A DNA stretch of 64,000 nucleotides from Ligustrum vulgare (GCA_963555705.1 OY743182.1:54502592-54566591), one strand, 5' to 3'; shown: positions 23,299 to 35,594, counted from the first letter of the stretch. Made by a program: numbers and translations. The notes: generated by a model from the letters alone, not told the origin.

Positions 23299-25561
23299 TG
23301 TAATAACCCACTTCTAATTTTTATTAGTCAAACTTCTATTAGTCAAAGTCATATATGGAATAGTCAAGTTAAAGTCAAATTAAAACCAAGTTATATTATT
23401 TTATTTGTTGGGGTTATTTTTCTAAGATTTATATAAGTTGAGGATTTAATTAAATCAAGGAAATAAGAGTTGAGGACATTCTTGGCAATATTTGAAGACT
23501 TTACCTATTATATTATAATACTAATTATAACAAACCAAATGCCAAACAAAAAGGACAAACAGAGGCTGAGGAGCAGAGAACGTTCGGGAAGAAGAAAAGG
23601 GAAAGAAAAAAATAAAATAAAAAATAAAAAGAAAAAAGGAAAGGAAAGGAAGAAAGGAAGGAAGGAGGAGCCCATCCAACTCAAACCATGTTTTGGTGTT
23701 ATACTACCACTTTTTTCTAGCTTTAAGAGGTAAGTGATAAAATATTTATTATTCAATAATGTGTAAAATTAGATCTTTTGGTTTATAGTTTAAATGTGAG
23801 TTATATATGAATGTGGGAATGATGATTTTGGTGATTCTAGTTGTATATTTAAATATTGAAATAAATGCTTGGTATTAAAGATTAGGATTTTATGTTATTG
23901 GGTTAAATTAGTGATTAAGTTAAGATAAACTTGTATTTTGGTTTGTTTTGTATTAGAAATGGATTTGTTAGCGTGGATGATGAATATTGATTTAGTTATG
24001 AGAAGGGGTAAATAAACTAGTAAGCTTGTAAAACTTGAAAATTGGGATTTAGATAAATGTAGTTCTAAATTTCAAAATCTCAAGTGATATTAGAACTTAA
24101 TTAGTCAATAGCAGTGATTTTGTGTTTCTAAGTAAAAATGGTAAGTATGGTGTAATATGAGAAAACAAGTTTAATGAGTTAATTCAAGTATGAGACTCTT
24201 TTACTATATTATCTATTAAGGTGGTTTTAAATGTTGATGTGAAGATTTTATTTTATCTGAGGAGGTGACGAGGAAGTTGGCGTTATATATCGGCCAAGCT
24301 AGTGGACTGTCAATTATTTTGTGAGTGGAGAATAAATTTAAAAGATTTTTTTACGTTATTCACACTGATTTTCTATAAGTTACAAAATAATTTTTAAATT
24401 ACTTGCTTTTAGCATGATCATCAAAACAAATGTTTTGTAATTAAGCTTGTTTATTATGATAGCTCTTTTTACCATGTTTTACGAGCATGATTAGTTAAGT
24501 TGAGCATGTATAATTTCAAAACCACCAGAAGTACTCAATGTGATTATCTATTCTTGTGTTAGTGCACAGAGGGGGCCTTGGGCCCGTGTACTAGCGGATA
24601 TTATTTGAGATCTTAAGACTCTGTCACGGAGGGAGCCTATGACCCGTGTTCAGATGATCTTAAGATCAATTTTTATGCACGGAGGGGGCCTATGACCCGT
24701 GTGTAAGGGTGCATATATGAGGTCACCTACTTTTGTACCCGAGGGGCTTTGGGCCAGGTACGGGGGTGCTTAGCAGTATACGCGCGTATGACTAGATACA
24801 TATTTCAGATGATTTAGTTGGGTACCTTTGGTTTGATTTTCTTATGTATTACACTTTATCAGTTATGTCACAGATGATTATTTCATGATTTTTATGATTA
24901 TTCTTAGCATGTATGATTTGATTTAAAGTGGCAAAAGCTTATGAAATAAATTATATTTTCAAAAATGGTTTATAAAAGAAAATTAATTCAGAAATTCCAC
25001 TCACTAATTTACAGGCTCACGTTTCTCCCTATCTCTTATGTAAAAAAGTTACAGATTTTGATCAGCCTGGATAGAGCCATCGCCACCAGACGAGATAAAA
25101 ACGTAGGCATTTCTATAATTTATTTTGATATGGTATTTAGAAGTTAACTTTTGGGCTTATGTTATAAGATGTGTTATTCTTTTGTGGTCTTGTTGATAAT
25201 AGGCCTGGTGATTATGTAATACGGGTTGTATATATATTAAAAGAATTGACTAAGAATTTCAATAGTCTTATTACATTAATGTTATGCTTGGAAGGTTTGG
25301 TAAGTCTTTATGAATATTATGCATAATTGTTGAGAATTTGATGTTAAATTACAGTTTGGTTATGTCTATACTCTATAATATAGGGGAGATTTTTTAAAAT
25401 TTTTATTAATTCATATGTAATCAAGTTTATTTAAAAGGTGAAAAAAAAAGATAAGAAAAGTCAAGTTCGCCTTGGTGGTGGGTCCAACATTTAGTTGTCA
25501 CCTGCCATCGGCACACGTCACGTTTCAGGTCCAATAGGGTGATCTGGGAAGGGTCGTGGCA
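23299..25561 (+). mobile_element. Solo LTR of a Ty3/gypsy (chromovirus-like) element
   Basis: 2263 bp, starting TGTAATAACCCAC and ending GGGTCGTGGCA, flanked by CTCTA at 23294-23298 and 25562-25566. The ends resemble Tekay/Del-type LTRs (TGTAATA...GTGACA type); that assignment is inference. No internal region or second LTR is present, so it is a solo LTR. Includes a purine-rich tract (AAAAGGAAAGGAAAGGAAG, 23630-23665) and four hairpin units. Confidence 0.85.
24563..24764 (+). repeat. Four hairpin-forming units in the solo LTR
   Basis: Units of the form CACGG-AGGGGGCCTATGA-CCCGTG at about 24564-24589, 24625-24648 and 24678-24702, and a variant GTACCCGAGGGGCTTTGGGC at 24735-24764. Each can pair its ends. 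Spacing is roughly 55-60 bases. They may shape the LTR RNA or act as promoter or terminator elements. Confidence 0.7.
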
Positions 25562-25860
25562 CTCTATTTGGTAAAAGTTGTGTTTAAATATATATATATT
25601 CGAAGTAAAATATATTTTTTGTTGAAAAATGAAGAGAAAATATATTTGGTTAAAAAGTGGTGTGAATAATTATTTTGTTTAAAAACAAGTTTTTAATAAA
25701 TATTCCAAATAGAGGCTTAGACATCCGCGTTAGTCATAAGTTAATTTCAACGTTTAGGACGATATATTATATAATTTTAGCATAGGGCATAAAATGGACA
25801 AGTTTCTAAGTAAATTGTAGTTGGTGACTTGATTGTACTAGTTCAAAATGCGAGGCTAAA

Positions 25861-25985
25861 TATACAAGCAAATAGAAGTTGGATGATCTGATCGACCAAA
25901 TTGAATTAGATGAGTGTTCTTAAATATACAAACAAATAAAAGTTGGATGATTTGATCGACAAAATTGAATTAGATGAGTGTTCCA
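25861..25985 (+). repeat. Two-copy tandem repeat of about 63 bp
   Basis: Both units contain AAGTTGGATGAT, TGATCGAC and AAATTGAATTAGATGAGTGTTC. Inter-element DNA between 25567 and 26388 is otherwise AT-rich with an ATT trinucleotide run near 26070-26087; no gene seen. Confidence 0.7.
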
Positions 25986-26388
25986 GATACAATTCCGTTC
26001 AGAGTGTTAACCCGTAATGCATTTAACCAGATTTTAGAACAACTAAAACAAAAAGAATCGTGATCAAATTATTATTATTATTATTATTTCATTTTACAAA
26101 TTATGCAAGTAAAAATTCAAATATATTGTTCTAGACATGACATTGTTTCACTATATTCTAGCTAATTTTGGCCACCTATAAACTTTTGAAGAGTAAAATG
26201 CGTGTTTAATAGATTTTTAAACAAATTTAGATGTCCTTTTCTATCGTAATTAATCAATAAAAAACTACAAGATTTTTTTTATTTATTGAAAAATAAATAT
26301 AGAAATCGTGAGCTAAAAAAATAATTCTCTTTCCATAATATAAAATTCATTTCTCCTTCAAAATAATTTTTTTAATCAAACAAAAATT

Positions 26389-26903
26389 AAGGTGACGTTC
26401 TATTTGTATTTTATTTTGTATTTTCATTTTCATTTTCGAAAATGTTTTGTGTTTTGTGTTTTCATTTTTGTTTTCAAATTTGCTGAAAACGCGTTTGGTT
26501 TGTCATTTCTGAAAACTGTTTTTGAAAATAAAAAGCTGGAAAACACGTTCTGTTTGAAATTTTGCAGAACACTATTTAAACTATTTTTAATTAATTTGCT
26601 TGCAGAATACTACTAACTCCAACTCAAATTTCCTTTCACAATACACTAAAAATATGGTTACATGCAACACACTAATGTGAGCATTAAGAGTCTATATTAA
26701 CACAACTTGGTCAGGTTCGGGACTTGAGAAAGCTCTACTTTTATTAAAATCTAGAAAATGCAAGTTCTTTCAAAACCACCAAAGTCCATTTATCATTGCA
26801 TTTTTTGAAATATAACAACAAGAATTCTCATTTAATTTTTTTTTTAATGTTGATATTGAATTCAATAAAACTTTATTTAAACTAAGTTCCAAGTTAGGAT
26901 AAT

Positions 26904-26943
<40 letters not shown>

Positions 26944-28144
26944 CTTTATTTAGGCTTAGTTCCAAATTAGGATAATTCTAAAAAAAATAATAATAAAATA
27001 AAAACTTTATATTAAGCTTAGTTCTAAGTTAAAAAAAAAAAAAAAATTCCCAAAACCCGTTTTCCGCGTTTTGGACATTTTTTGTCGAAATACACACAAA
27101 ACGTCCAAAACGATGTTTCGGGTGTTTTCCGTTTTGTGTAAAAAAAATTTTTTTTGTTTTTCAAAATGCGTTTTCGAAAATGGTAAAGAGAACGTGTTTT
27201 TAGCATTTTCGAAAATAAAAACAGAAAACGACCTTAAAACAGCAAAGAGAACAGATGCTAAGGTGGCGGCGTTCTGTTTGTATTTTATTTTGTATTTTCA
27301 TTTTCGAAAATGTTTTGTGTTTTGTGTTTTCATTTTTGTTTTCAAATTTGCTGAAAACGCGTTTGGTTTGTCATTTCTAAAAACTGTTTTTGAAAATGAA
27401 AAACTGGAAAACACGTTCTGTTTGAAATTTTACAAAACACTATTTAAACTATTTTTAATTAATTTACTTGCAGAATACTACTAATTTCAACTCAAATTTC
27501 CTTTCACAATACACTAAAAATATGGTTACATGTAACACACTAATGTGAGCATTAAGAGTCTATATTAACATAGCTTGGTCAGGTTCGGGACTTGAGAAAG
27601 CTCTACTTTTATTAAAATCCAGAAAATGCAAGTTCTTTCAAAACCACCAGAGTCCATTTATCATTGCATTTTTTGAAATATAATAACAAGAATTCTCATT
27701 TAATTTTTTTTTTTTTTTGTAATGTTGATATTGAATTCAATAAAACTTTATTTAAACTAAGTTCCAAGTTAGGATAATTTTTAAAAAAAAAAAATAAATA
27801 AATAAATAAATAAAATAAAAAAAATCTTTATTTAAGCTTAGTTCCAAGCTAGGATAATTCTAAAGAAAAATAATAAAAAAATAAAAACTTTATATTAAGC
27901 TTAGTTATAAGTTATTAAAAAAAAAAAAAAATTCTCAAAACGCGTTTTCCGCCTTTTGGACATTTTTTGTCGAAATACACACAAAACGCCCAAAACGATG
28001 TTTCGGGCGTTTTTCGTTTTGTGTACAAATTTTTTTTTTGTTTTCCAAAATGCGTTTTCGAAAATGGTAAAGAGAATGCGTTTTTAACGTTTTCGAAAAT
28101 AAAAATAGAAAACGACCTCAAAACAACAAAGAGAGCAGGGGCTA
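26389..28144 (+). repeat. Two head-to-tail copies of a MITE-like element
   Basis: Copy A is about 26389-27259 and copy B about 27260-28144, collinear over nearly their full length and closely similar. Each opens with AAGGTG...GTTCT(A/G)TTTGTATTTTATTTT and closes with an imperfect inverted match (GAAAATAAAAA(C/T)AGAAAACGACCT, CAAAGAGA(A/G)CAG). Long poly-A runs differ between copies (26909-26940 in A). Open frames inside are F/K-rich artefacts. Mutator- or hAT-type MITE is possible; no clear target duplication was identified. Confidence 0.65.
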
Positions 28145-31100
28145 AATTTTTGGAGTGCTGTCACCGTCAAGATTAATTGGGTGTAGTGGGGTCAAGGGGC
28201 CCGTGATGCAAAATTGCAGAATGGACCAATCAGACAGGGCGTGATTGGCAACACAAAATATTAAATTGATTAGCCAATGTTTGAGAAGATTAAAATCAGA
28301 TTTTTAATAAATTTTGATAAAAATTGATGAGATGTGTGATTGAAATGTTGTAGGTTCCGCATAATCTATGGTTAGAATTTATTTTTGACTTTGACTTAAA
28401 TTAAAATTAAAATTTTAATTTGTATCAATCAGGTAGATACTATATCATCTTTTGCTTTGTATAAGCTAATTAAGGAAAAAAAAGCGCTTTCTGTAATTAA
28501 GGACTAAGATAAGCTCAAATTCTTTGTTTGAGCTGCAGTAATCACGTTTCTCGCCACTTAATAAGAAGGATATGACACATGTATAGAGATTATTCTTTAC
28601 TAATTAAATATTTACAAGTGAAAGAAAATTTTAAAGCTTTGATTATCTTTGATCAATAGTATAAAATTTGAATCTTCAATTAGTTTTTCTCTTTCTTGAA
28701 ATTTTAGTCTTTCAAGTTTAGTCCAAGTTTGGTAACAATTAAAATTAAAATTATAATATATGTTAAAGTTAATAATTAATTATAATCACACATTTCGCGC
28801 ATTCTACAACTTTTTAACTACATATTCCATTTACTTTGATCAAAGTCTATTAAAAAACTGATTTTAAATCTCACCAAACAGGGGTTAGTTTTGTAGTACT
28901 TAAAACTATAGGCAAATTTTGGCGAGAACCTCAAATATTACTGAATAGAAAAGTTGAGCCTTTAAATACTAAGAAAATTATTCAAATATCTAAAAAAGAA
29001 AATATGCAAAAGTTTGAAATTAACCTCAAATGTAATTTTATTCCAAAATTCTCTTCGTCAGAAGACACCACTACTGAAAGTCGAAATTAATTTTAGAATT
29101 TCTCCTATATTTTATTTTATAATGATGTTACCATTTCATTCTCTTGAGAGTAAAAGTCACATTATTGTGACCAACACTAGAGAAATGACAATGACAAAGT
29201 AATTATTGTTGAAACCATTCATGTATTGAGTCTATTCAGGATTTGATGGCTACAAATTAAGCTCCGTAAAATGTTCAAAAATAAATTTATAAACAACACA
29301 TTTTTTAAATCACTTTTTAATCTAATATATTTTTCAAAATTATTTTTTAACTACATATTTTACTTCGAAATAATTATAGATAAAAATATAAAAATGTTTG
29401 ATGTCTTACTTTCATTTGCAAAATTGTGTTAAATATATTCGTAAATTCATCATTTTTTCTTCAACCCTAAATTTTAATATTTTGTTTGATTCTCTTTAAA
29501 AAAAAAAAAAAATTCTATGGTATTCAATTTCAACCATCCATTAAAAGTCAAGTCCACAATACTTGATTTTTCAACATCTATTCTTTCAAAAATTACTATT
29601 TATTTCAAAAAACTCTTTTTAAATAATACAAAACACTCACGTAGTTACTAAAATAAAACGAGCAATTCCGTTCATGGAAAATCCAATCCAAACGAGCATT
29701 CAGTTATTAATTAGATTAGCGTGCTCAAATAAACTATCATCTTACAGTGAGACTCTTTGTTTATTTAATATCATTTTTAATTATACTATGCTATTTTATT
29801 TTTAATTTTAGTTATTATTTAATTATTCTTCTTGTATTTGGTAGTGTGTGCAGTCTCCTTATAGAAAGCATAGTTAAACATTCCTTCATATTTTTCTCTC
29901 TAGCAAGCTCAATTAATATAATAGATAAGACAGAGAGGAAGAAGACTAATACTTATTTCTTATCAGTTGCTGGTGCGCGGCGGTGGAGGAGTATTCTGCC
30001 ACTCCGGCCAAAACCTTCTCCAGCAATCCAGATTTCTACTCAAGACACAAGGTGATAAATGCTAATACACGAAGAGAACACACACGAGAGTTCATATTCA
30101 TCTTCAACTTGGCTTATTCATTTTTCTGCCTTATCTCATTTGAGGAAAAGAAGAAGACATTTTACTTTTCCTCTTACTTTCCCTCGGGATCTGATCATTG
30201 TTTGACAGTTCAAGTGCCAAAGTTTGAAACTTGGTCAGTTCAATTCCCGAGGAAAACATTTTCTGCCCTAAAATTCTCTTTAAGAAACTGACAAGAAAGC
30301 TTCGAAATATTTTCCCCTTCTTTCACTGACTGTTTGGAAGCAAGAGTCGGATCGAACCAGATCAATTAGTAAAATTAAAGGGTTTTCGTCCAGGTTTCAT
30401 CAATATGCTTTTCTCGATCTTCATCTTTATAGGATAGTTTTCGCTCCTTTGTTTATAGGCTTCATTCTTTATAATTATATTTTTTACCAATGAAATTATG
30501 ATTGTTAATATAATTTTAGAGCGAAATATGTAAAATTGGTCAAGAACTAATTTTCCAATATTATTCCCATTTGTTCTTTCAATCCCTTTGGATGTTGTTG
30601 GTGAAGCCAGATCTATGTACTACCTTACGAATAAATTATCCATCAATCTAAAAATAACGTTTCTGATTTCTGAAAGGATAAATTCTTTAATTAAGAAATA
30701 TTAAATTTTTTGATCGATTTTTGAATAAAATTTCCATTTTTCTTTTCGCTAAATTTTTTTCCTATAGGGTTTTACTTTATGAGTGGAGCAACCATCTTTT
30801 TGTATAGTCTTTATTCACATCTCATGCCTCAAGCAAAAGCAAACTTGAGTAGTTTTACCTACATGCATCTTCATGTAATTAAGATTTTGATTTTGATTTG
30901 AACTCTTTTGTTTTCATATTCTTGTAATTTATCTTGTTAAATATTAGAGAAAAAATTATATATCTCGATGTTTTTCCCTTTTACTTTTCCTTATGCTTCA
31001 ACTCATCGATTTTGTTCATTACGTTTTTTTTTTTTTTTTTGTTCATCTCGAGATGTGCAGAAAGTTTAGATCTATATTCAATGAATTGGTGTCGATTGCA

Positions 31101-31342
31101 TGAATTATTTTTCGTCCTCTTTGTTCTTGTAATTGCCAGATCTATTGAAAATTTAAAGCAACTAAATACTTAAAAATTACTATATAGTTAGATTGGTCCA
31201 TTCGTCACAGAGATCATCATATTCATAGAATTTTTATAGGATTCTCCATTTCATATACCCTGCTATAATCTAATTAATCATTAATTACAACTTTAATGTA
31301 TTTTCTTTACTCAAAACGCAGGTATAAAGCTAGAGTCGAAAA
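28145..31342. other. Upstream region and possible 5' leader of the VND gene
   Basis: 28145-29740 is AT-rich and carries scattered MITE scraps. From about 29880 the composition changes to CT-rich, leader-like sequence (TTTTTCTCTCTAGC, 29889-29905) and a GC-richer block at 29968-30060. A splice acceptor AAAACGCAG lies at 31312-31320, 22 bases before the ATG. A 5' UTR exon near 29900-30300 and a UTR intron up to 31320 is therefore plausible, but the donor was not settled. No conserved protein-coding sequence was seen here. Confidence 0.4.
29476..29640. mobile_element. MITE relic, same family as 35424-35594
   Basis: Shares TATTCAATTTCAACCATCCAT and the following TCAAGTC...TTTTTCAACATCTATTCT segment with the better-preserved copies at 35424 and 36725. 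Terminal repeats are eroded. Confidence 0.45.
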
Positions 31343-32953
31343 ATGGATTCTTTTTCGCAGGTACCTCCTGGATTTAGGTTTCACCCTACCGATGAAGAAT
31401 TAGTTGATTATTACCTGCGAAAAAAGGTTGCTTTGAAAAGAATTGACCTAGATGTCATAAAAGACATTGATCTTTACAGAATCGAGCCATGGGATCTTCA
31501 AGGTCCATACAGCTAGCTCCTTTAATTTTATGGTCATTATACATTTTTTTTTTAATTTCTTCAACTTTGAAATTAACATATTTTATTAATCCTTTTTTTT
31601 TTTTTTTTTCTGAATTATTAAAGCAGAACTCTGCAGGATAGGAACTGAAGAACAGGATGAATGGTACTTCTTCAGTCATAAAGATAAGAAATATCCAACC
31701 GGAACTCGTACAAATAGAGCTACAAAAGCAGGATTCTGGAAAGCTACAGGAAGAGACAAGGCAATTTATTATTCTAATAACCATAGTTTGATTGGCATGA
31801 GAAAGACCTTGGTATTTTACAAAGGCCGTGCCCCAAATGGACATAAATCAGACTGGATAATGCATGAGTATCGACTCGAAACAAATGAAAATGCCACTCT
31901 CCAGGCAAGTATCTAACTAATCTATAGGTTTCATTGGGCATGGATATCGGATATGTGAACGGAATTATTTGTTTGCTAGACTGGATTATATTCCATCGTC
32001 TTAATTGAAATTTATATATACATACCGTGAATCATATTATTCTCAAAATTTTAGGAGTCGTTGTTTTTGTGTTTCAGTTTTGAGTTTTGAAATCATTTTC
32101 AAATTTGCGTTTTAGTTTTCGAAAATGTATTTACTTTGTTATTTTTAAAAATTAATTTTCAAAAATAAAAATAAAAACTGAAAAGACCTTTGGGGGAACT
32201 GGGAGATTTTGTGATTTAGAAGTAATTTACTTAAAATTAAATTTATGTTCAACTTTTTCGACGTTTTCGAGAAATTCGAAAGTTAAAAAGTTTTTTGTGT
32301 TTTGGAAAAATGGAAAAGGAGAACGTGGCCTTAATGCTTAACAAAAGTTTTCTGTATTTTGGAAAACTGGAAATAGTAAAGAGAACATGGTCTTAATGTT
32401 TAAAGAATGTTTTGAACTGGACCTGCAGGAAGAAGGATGGGTAGTTTGCAGGGTGTTCATGAAGAAAATGGCAACAACAAGGAAGGAAGGAGAGCATGAA
32501 TCTCTATGTAATTGGTACGATGATCAAGCTCCTTTGACGCCTGATTTTAATTTCGCGAGGCCGATATCTCGACCTTATACTACTTCATATCATCCTCACT
32601 ACACCTGCAAACAAGAACTCGAGTTGCAACACAATGTTCCTCGTCATGCATTCCTCCAGCTTCCCAAATTAGAAAGTCCGAAAGTTCCACAATCCACAGC
32701 CAGTAGCTCGATAATCCCTTTCGATATTTTGAACTCCTCAACACTTGGACATGAAGAAAGAATGCAACAGGATAATGAATTGCCCATTAGTGAGATTTAC
32801 AGCAATATTGATCAAGCTGCAGTGGATGAAATAACTGATTGGCAACTTCTCGACAAATTTGTTGCATCTCAACTTAGCCAAGATGAGGCTAGAAATGATT
32901 ATAATGGCTACTCGAATGAGCGATCTGAACAAAATGAGAATAATGCATATTGA
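31343..32953 (+). CDS. NAC transcription factor, VND clade (VND4/5/6-like)
   Basis: Exons 31343-31502, 31627-31904 and 32429-32953; total 963 nt, 320 codons plus stop. The start follows CGAAAA and gives [23 protein letters not shown] subdomains occur in order: A ([18 protein letters not shown]), B ([12 protein letters not shown]), C ([20 protein letters not shown]), D ([27 protein letters not shown]) and E ([10 protein letters not shown]). The C-terminus has VND hallmarks: [25 protein letters not shown] and [22 protein letters not shown] proteins are nuclear activators that switch on secondary-wall formation and cell death in xylem vessels. Intron 1 is GT-AG with a weak donor (GGTCCAT). Intron 2 starts CAG|GCAAGT, a GC-AG intron, and holds a MITE relic. 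RVFMKK has an extra Met relative to the usual RVFKK. No stops or frameshifts, so probably functional. Confidence 0.92.
32050..32400 (+). repeat. MITE relic in VND intron 2
   Basis: GTTTTTGTGTTTCAGTTTTGAG, TTTTCGAAAATG and GGAAAAGGAGAACGTGGCC resemble the ends of the twin repeat at 26389-28144. It is degraded and has a partial internal repeat near its right end (AAAAGTTTT...TGTNTTTTGGAAAA at 32288 and 32343). Confidence 0.5.
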
Positions 32954-33988
32954 TTTGAAGGCACAAAGTATGGCTAGAAATGATTATTGCATCTGAGGAT
33001 TTTTTTTTTTTTAAATGAACTTTGGTTTTTATTTATGGGTTGGTGTCAGGATTAAAATTAGGGCTAAGCTCGGCCAAAAAATCTGTGCATAGATAGCCTT
33101 GTTTGACAATTATTGTTTGAAACTCATTTTCAACCACACATTCACACAATAAAATATTCTGCATAGAAACCTAATTTTTCCCCTACTTTTTAATCGCACA
33201 TTCTTGATTCTCCTAAAATTTACTAATCAAAAAATCTTTTTTTTTTTTAATAAATAATTGGTTAGTAATCAAACGACAAACGGTTAGAATGTGCGCCAAT
33301 TGCAACAGAAATTTACTGATGCACCATTTGTGGTGGAAGAATACAATGGACATGTATATGCAAATTGAGATATCAGGAAAGAAACGAGATGTCGATCGGC
33401 AGAGGAATGACAGTTTCTTAAGCTTATAAACCTTAAGATTGTGACGATAAGAAACTAAGTATTACGATATTAACATCGGACATGGGGGAAAAAAGTTTGG
33501 GCACCTTGTTGAGAAAAATAAAAGAATGCTACGAGATTGAAACAATTATAGGGCAAAGTTTGACCTACTTGCCACCTTAGATTTCATTCATAAAATCATA
33601 TTTCGAATCGCTGACGGATGCCAAAACAACACCCGGATTGTTCTCTATAGAGGGATTATGTTCCATACATGGTTGGGTGCGTCTTCAAGAATCAAACCTT
33701 CAACATCTTGGGATTGAAAGGGAGATTCCTGGTTCCACTAAAGCAATTGTTGTTGACGGTGCCAAAGCAACCCGAATAATACAAACCTTCTTTATCATAA
33801 CTGAAAAACCAAGGAGAAACTGAATAAAACTATATGCTAGAGAAAAGCAACCTAAGATTCACTCATACGTCACTAGCTAGCTAGTATGGTCTAAAGATGA
33901 ACCCTAAAAAAATTGCAAGTTGTTACAGCTTACAACCAGATAGAAATATAAATCACGGCTGTAACACAGCAATTTCAAACCCAACCCG
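32954..33988. other. 3' flank of VND, no gene recognised
   Basis: Probably includes the VND 3' UTR; AATAAAATA near 33147 could act in polyadenylation. A 61-residue open stretch at 33638-33823 and its complement were examined and not recognised. Confidence 0.4.
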
Positions 33989-34290
33989 CACTACAAGAAA
34001 AAGGAGTAAAAAAGACAAAAAATTAGAGACGACATGAAAAGTCGTCTCTATTGATCGATCAATAGAGACGACAAAAAAGTCGTCTCTGTTGGTCGACCAA
34101 TAGAGACGACTTTTTAAGTTGTCTCTATTAGCTGTCGACCAACAGAGACGACATTTCAATGTCTCTCTATTGCTCGACCAATAGAGACGACACCATAAAG
34201 TCGTCTCTATTAGTCGACCAACAGAGACTACTTTTTTGTCGTCTCTATTGATCGATCAATAGAGATTACATAGTCGTCTCTATTCTGTTT
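33989..34290 (+). mobile_element. One terminus of a CACTA (En/Spm) transposon
   Basis: CACTACAAGAAAAAGG at 33989 is a typical plant CACTA terminal inverted repeat. It is followed by subterminal repeats of TAGAGACGAC/GTCGTCTCTA in both orientations. No complementary TTTTTCTTGTAGTG end was found in the window, so the element is truncated or its other end has decayed. Confidence 0.8.
34041..34269. repeat. Array of six palindromic units at the CACTA end
   Basis: Six units of about 31-35 bp start near 34041, 34079, 34118, 34161, 34200 and 34238. Each reads GTCGTCTCTATT, a GATCGATC or GTCGAC centre, then AATAGAGACGAC. The first is a perfect 32-bp palindrome; the others carry one to a few mismatches. 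A half unit follows at 34273. Likely transposase-binding subterminal repeats. Confidence 0.85.
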
Positions 34291-34299
34291 TTAAAATTT

Positions 34300-35003
34300 T
34301 TTTATTCTTATTTTTTAAAATTTCGCTAGTTTTTTTATTGACCTTTTTAATTATTTACATTTATATAATTAATATTAAAGTTAATTTGTTAAGAAAATAT
34401 TATTTAGTTAACTAATATATATTATTTAAAACAAAATTTAACACAAGAATTCAATTGCATTAGTGGTTGGGACATAACCACCCAACACTTAGGTCCCGAG
34501 TTCGAATCGCTGCTACAAGAGGATGAGGCGCTTGCAGTGCACAGCTCAATTTCACCAGCTGAAGCGCAATAAGAATAGAAGCAAAAAAGAAGGCAGACTG
34601 CACAGGGAAAAGAAGAAAAAAAAAGGAGCTAGGAAATGGTATAAGATTTCTTCATCAGCAGCTAAAGAATTCCTGGTCAAGAGACAAAAGTTTGGGAAGT
34701 TAATAAAAGGTGAGGAAATAGAATCCACGGAATACATTTTTTTCAGGTACATTCAAAATTCTGTTAGTTTTATATAAATTTATACCTACGTAACCTACCA
34801 AAAGAGAATCAGAGCTTCCATTCATATATATAATTATGCAATAAGAATAAGAAAGAATAATGTTGATTGTCAGCCTTTATTGACTTAGGATATGATTTTT
34901 CTTGGGTTGAATTCAAAGCATCGATGCCTATTTCAAGCAATGACAATTGCACATGAGACATAATCATTCAGAGCATGCTCTCATGCCCTCCTTATATTAT
35001 CCA

Positions 35004-35063
<60 letters not shown>

Positions 35064-35423
35064 TTTTAATTTTACCAAGTTTAAGGTTAAAACATACTTA
35101 TATTGTTGCATCACGGCTTGTTTATTAGCATTATTCTAGTTTATTTTATTGTGTCGTAGCTAGTGTCATATACAAAACGCATTTTCTTTACTGGCATAAA
35201 ACCACTCTAGGTGGCATATATTTAGTAACATAGAACAAAAAACTTACCCCGTGTGGAGTAGAATGAACATTTATAGCCCCAACCACATGCCACTTAGGCG
35301 TACTCAACATCTATGTATTAAGACTCGAGTTCCATATTAAAAGATCAACTTTATTAAAAGAAGTAATTTAAAACCTATAAGTTGGTATATGTTTTCATCT
35401 TTTAATATTCAATGTGAGATAGC
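34300..35423. other. No gene seen; (CA)n microsatellite
   Basis: AT-rich to 34440. A tRNA-like scrap lies near 34456-34510 and a lysine-rich open stretch at 34523-34777 with no recognisable domain. A (CA)n run spans 35005-35059. Confidence 0.5.
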
Positions 35424-35594
35424 CATGTTTGGCTCCCCCATTTTTCGAAAACCAAATTTATTCAATACTCAATTTCAACCATCCATCTTAGTCAAGCCTA
35501 ACATTTTTTACCTTTAAAACATTTTTATCCACACATTCTCTAAAAAATACTATTTCAAACAACAATTTTTTTCCAAAGAATGGGGGCCAAACAT
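35424..35594. mobile_element. MITE with terminal inverted repeats
   Basis: Starts ATGTTTGGCTCCCCCATTTTT and ends AATGGGGGCCAAACAT, an almost perfect inverted pair, 171 bp. The interior includes CAATTTCAACCATCCATCTTA, shared with the copies at 29476 and 36725. Superfamily not assigned. Confidence 0.75.

Noticed and set aside
23470..23733. Lysine/arginine-rich 87-residue open frame
   Set aside because: It covers an A/G-rich tract inside a solo LTR; composition explains it.
27071..27484. 137-residue Phe/Lys-rich open frame
   Set aside because: AT-rich MITE sequence; the matching frame in the other copy is broken, and no domain is visible.
33638..33823. 61-residue open frame and its minus-strand counterpart
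   Set aside because: No conserved motif, and neither strand gives a continuous reading.
34041..34269. CRISPR-like regular repeats
   Set aside because: Plant nuclear context; units are palindromes next to a CACTA terminus with no unique spacers.
34456..34510. tRNA-like stretch (GGTCCCGAGTTCGAATCGC) suggesting a tRNA or SINE
   Set aside because: Box B is good but no box A, cloverleaf or SINE tail could be traced. Too weak to list as an RNA gene.
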